5,459 bases of DNA from Thauera sp. (GTDB taxonomy: Bacteria > Pseudomonadota > Gammaproteobacteria > Burkholderiales > Rhodocyclaceae): NCBI GenBank assembly GCA_023150215.1, contig JAKLLJ010000053.1, positions 8,553-14,011 of the forward strand, in the 5' to 3' direction. A program made the position numbers and the translations under genes. Each line of letters begins with the position of its first letter. Position 1 is the stretch's first letter. Shown here piece by piece: positions 4,832-5,459 of this stretch. Below the pieces are notes generated by a model. That model saw only the letters and a list, made by a program, of their open reading frames with translations, was not told the DNA's origin and searched no databases.

Positions 4832-5459
4832 CGGGAGGTGTCGTGAGCGCCGGAGGCGGCTTGTCGGCCAGCGCCGGCAACAGCGCGTCGAGCGCCTGGT
4901 GCTCGGTGCGGTAGCTCGCCTGCGCGCCGATGCGCGCCCACAGGCCATCGCGCTCCATGGCGTCGATCACCTGCTTCTTCAGCCCGCAGAAGGCGATCGT
5001 CTGGCCCTGGACGTGGAAGCGCTCGACCAGGCTCGCCAGCGTGTACAGACCGGTGGCGTCGATGTCGTTGATGCCCCCGGCCGACACCAGCACCACCTTG
5101 ACGCCCGCCTGCGCACGCGCTGCACCAAGCATGGCATCCTCGAAGGTGGCGGCGGTGACGAAGCTGAGCGGGCTGTCGAAGCGCAGGATCACCAGTTGCG
5201 GGTGTGGATGCGGCAGGCCAAAACGTTCGCGATCGCGATAGGTGCCGTCCTCGTGCAGGCCGAGCAGCGCCACGCGCGGGCGCATGCCGCGATACACCAT
5301 CAGTGCGAGCGACAGGATCAGGCCGGCGAAGATGCCGTTCTGGATGTCGGGGGCGAAGGCGAGGGTATGGGCGCCAGGGGCGAGCGACAGCGCCGCGGCG
5401 CTCAGCGCGCCGCTCAGCGGCGGCAGGCTGGGGTAGGCGGCGATTTCCAGCCCGTCGGG
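4827..5459 (-). CDS. SulP-family anion transporter, C-terminal part with STAS domain (partial)
   Basis: This is the last 210 residues of a SulP (SLC26-like) inner-membrane anion transporter; the N-terminal transmembrane core lies beyond the right edge. The frame is open from the window edge to a TAG stop. Fragment residues about 41-56 (NGIFAGLILSLALMVY) form the last hydrophobic helix. They are followed by the family-typical YRGMRPRVALLG. Residues about 88-198 form the cytoplasmic STAS domain, with the opening strand LVILRFDSPLSFV and the DATGL loop at 134-138, which matches the D-x-[ST]-G loop of STAS/anti-sigma antagonist folds. SulP proteins move sulfate, bicarbonate or dicarboxylates by symport or exchange; the substrate cannot be read from this part. 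An internal ATG at 5300 should not be taken as the start, because the family homology continues upstream of it. The stop codon lies inside a REP repeat, so the last few residues (about TTPPV) may have been shaped by that insertion. Confidence 0.9.
   Translation of the reverse strand, partial: PDGLEIAAYPSLPPLSGALSAAALSLAPGAHTLAFAPDIQNGIFAGLILSLALMVYRGMRPRVALLGLHEDGTYRDRERFGLPHPHPQLVILRFDSPLSFVTAATFEDAMLGAARAQAGVKVVLVSAGGINDIDATGLYTLASLVERFHVQGQTIAFCGLKKQVIDAMERDGLWARIGAQASYRTEHQALDALLPALADKPPPALTTPPV

Noticed and set aside
4376..4948. Open frames across the REP region on both strands
   Set aside because: Their translations carry repeated peptides (for example FAPSGAPT or VGAPEGAN) that are only the REP units read as codons, and they overlap rplU or the transporter gene.

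Overview
The window is GC-rich and gene-dense, and every gene I can support lies on the minus strand. The gene set and protein styles fit a betaproteobacterium, most likely of the Rhodocyclales type (Thauera/Azoarcus-like). That placement is inferred from the rplU-rpmA-obgE-proB order, a GTAG-headed REP family and a probable PEP-CTERM-type lipoprotein. No marker gene here fixes the genus.

In transcription order (right to left): the window opens inside a SulP-family anion transporter gene, of which the last membrane segment and the cytoplasmic STAS domain are visible (5459-4827). Its TAG stop codon lies inside a REP repeat. A 272-base gap follows (4826-4555). It holds three copies of a 25-26-base REP element, two of them facing each other as a perfect inverted pair, a further unrelated hairpin, and then a sigma70-type promoter. 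That promoter reads into rplU (bL21) and rpmA (bL27). A textbook intrinsic terminator follows rpmA. Beyond it are obgE (ribosome-assembly GTPase) and proB (glutamate 5-kinase, first step of proline synthesis), separated by 24 bases. I see no good promoter for obgE, so read-through of the terminator is the simplest explanation for its expression.

After proB there is a 100-base gap with a strong GC hairpin lacking a U-tract. Then comes a GT-B fold glycosyltransferase (1394-174), and 20 bases later a lipoprotein gene that runs off the left edge (153-1). The lipoprotein start strongly resembles the TPR-repeat lipoprotein PrsT of exosortase/PEP-CTERM loci. The left part of the window therefore looks like the entrance to an exopolysaccharide/protein-sorting cluster joined to a conserved housekeeping operon. 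The exosortase itself is not in the window, so this is an inference.

I found no tRNA, rRNA, CRISPR array, transposase or phage gene. The most unusual items are the REP array, with its intrusion into the end of the transporter gene, and the glycosyltransferase-lipoprotein pair. I found no clear evidence of an entirely new biological system.
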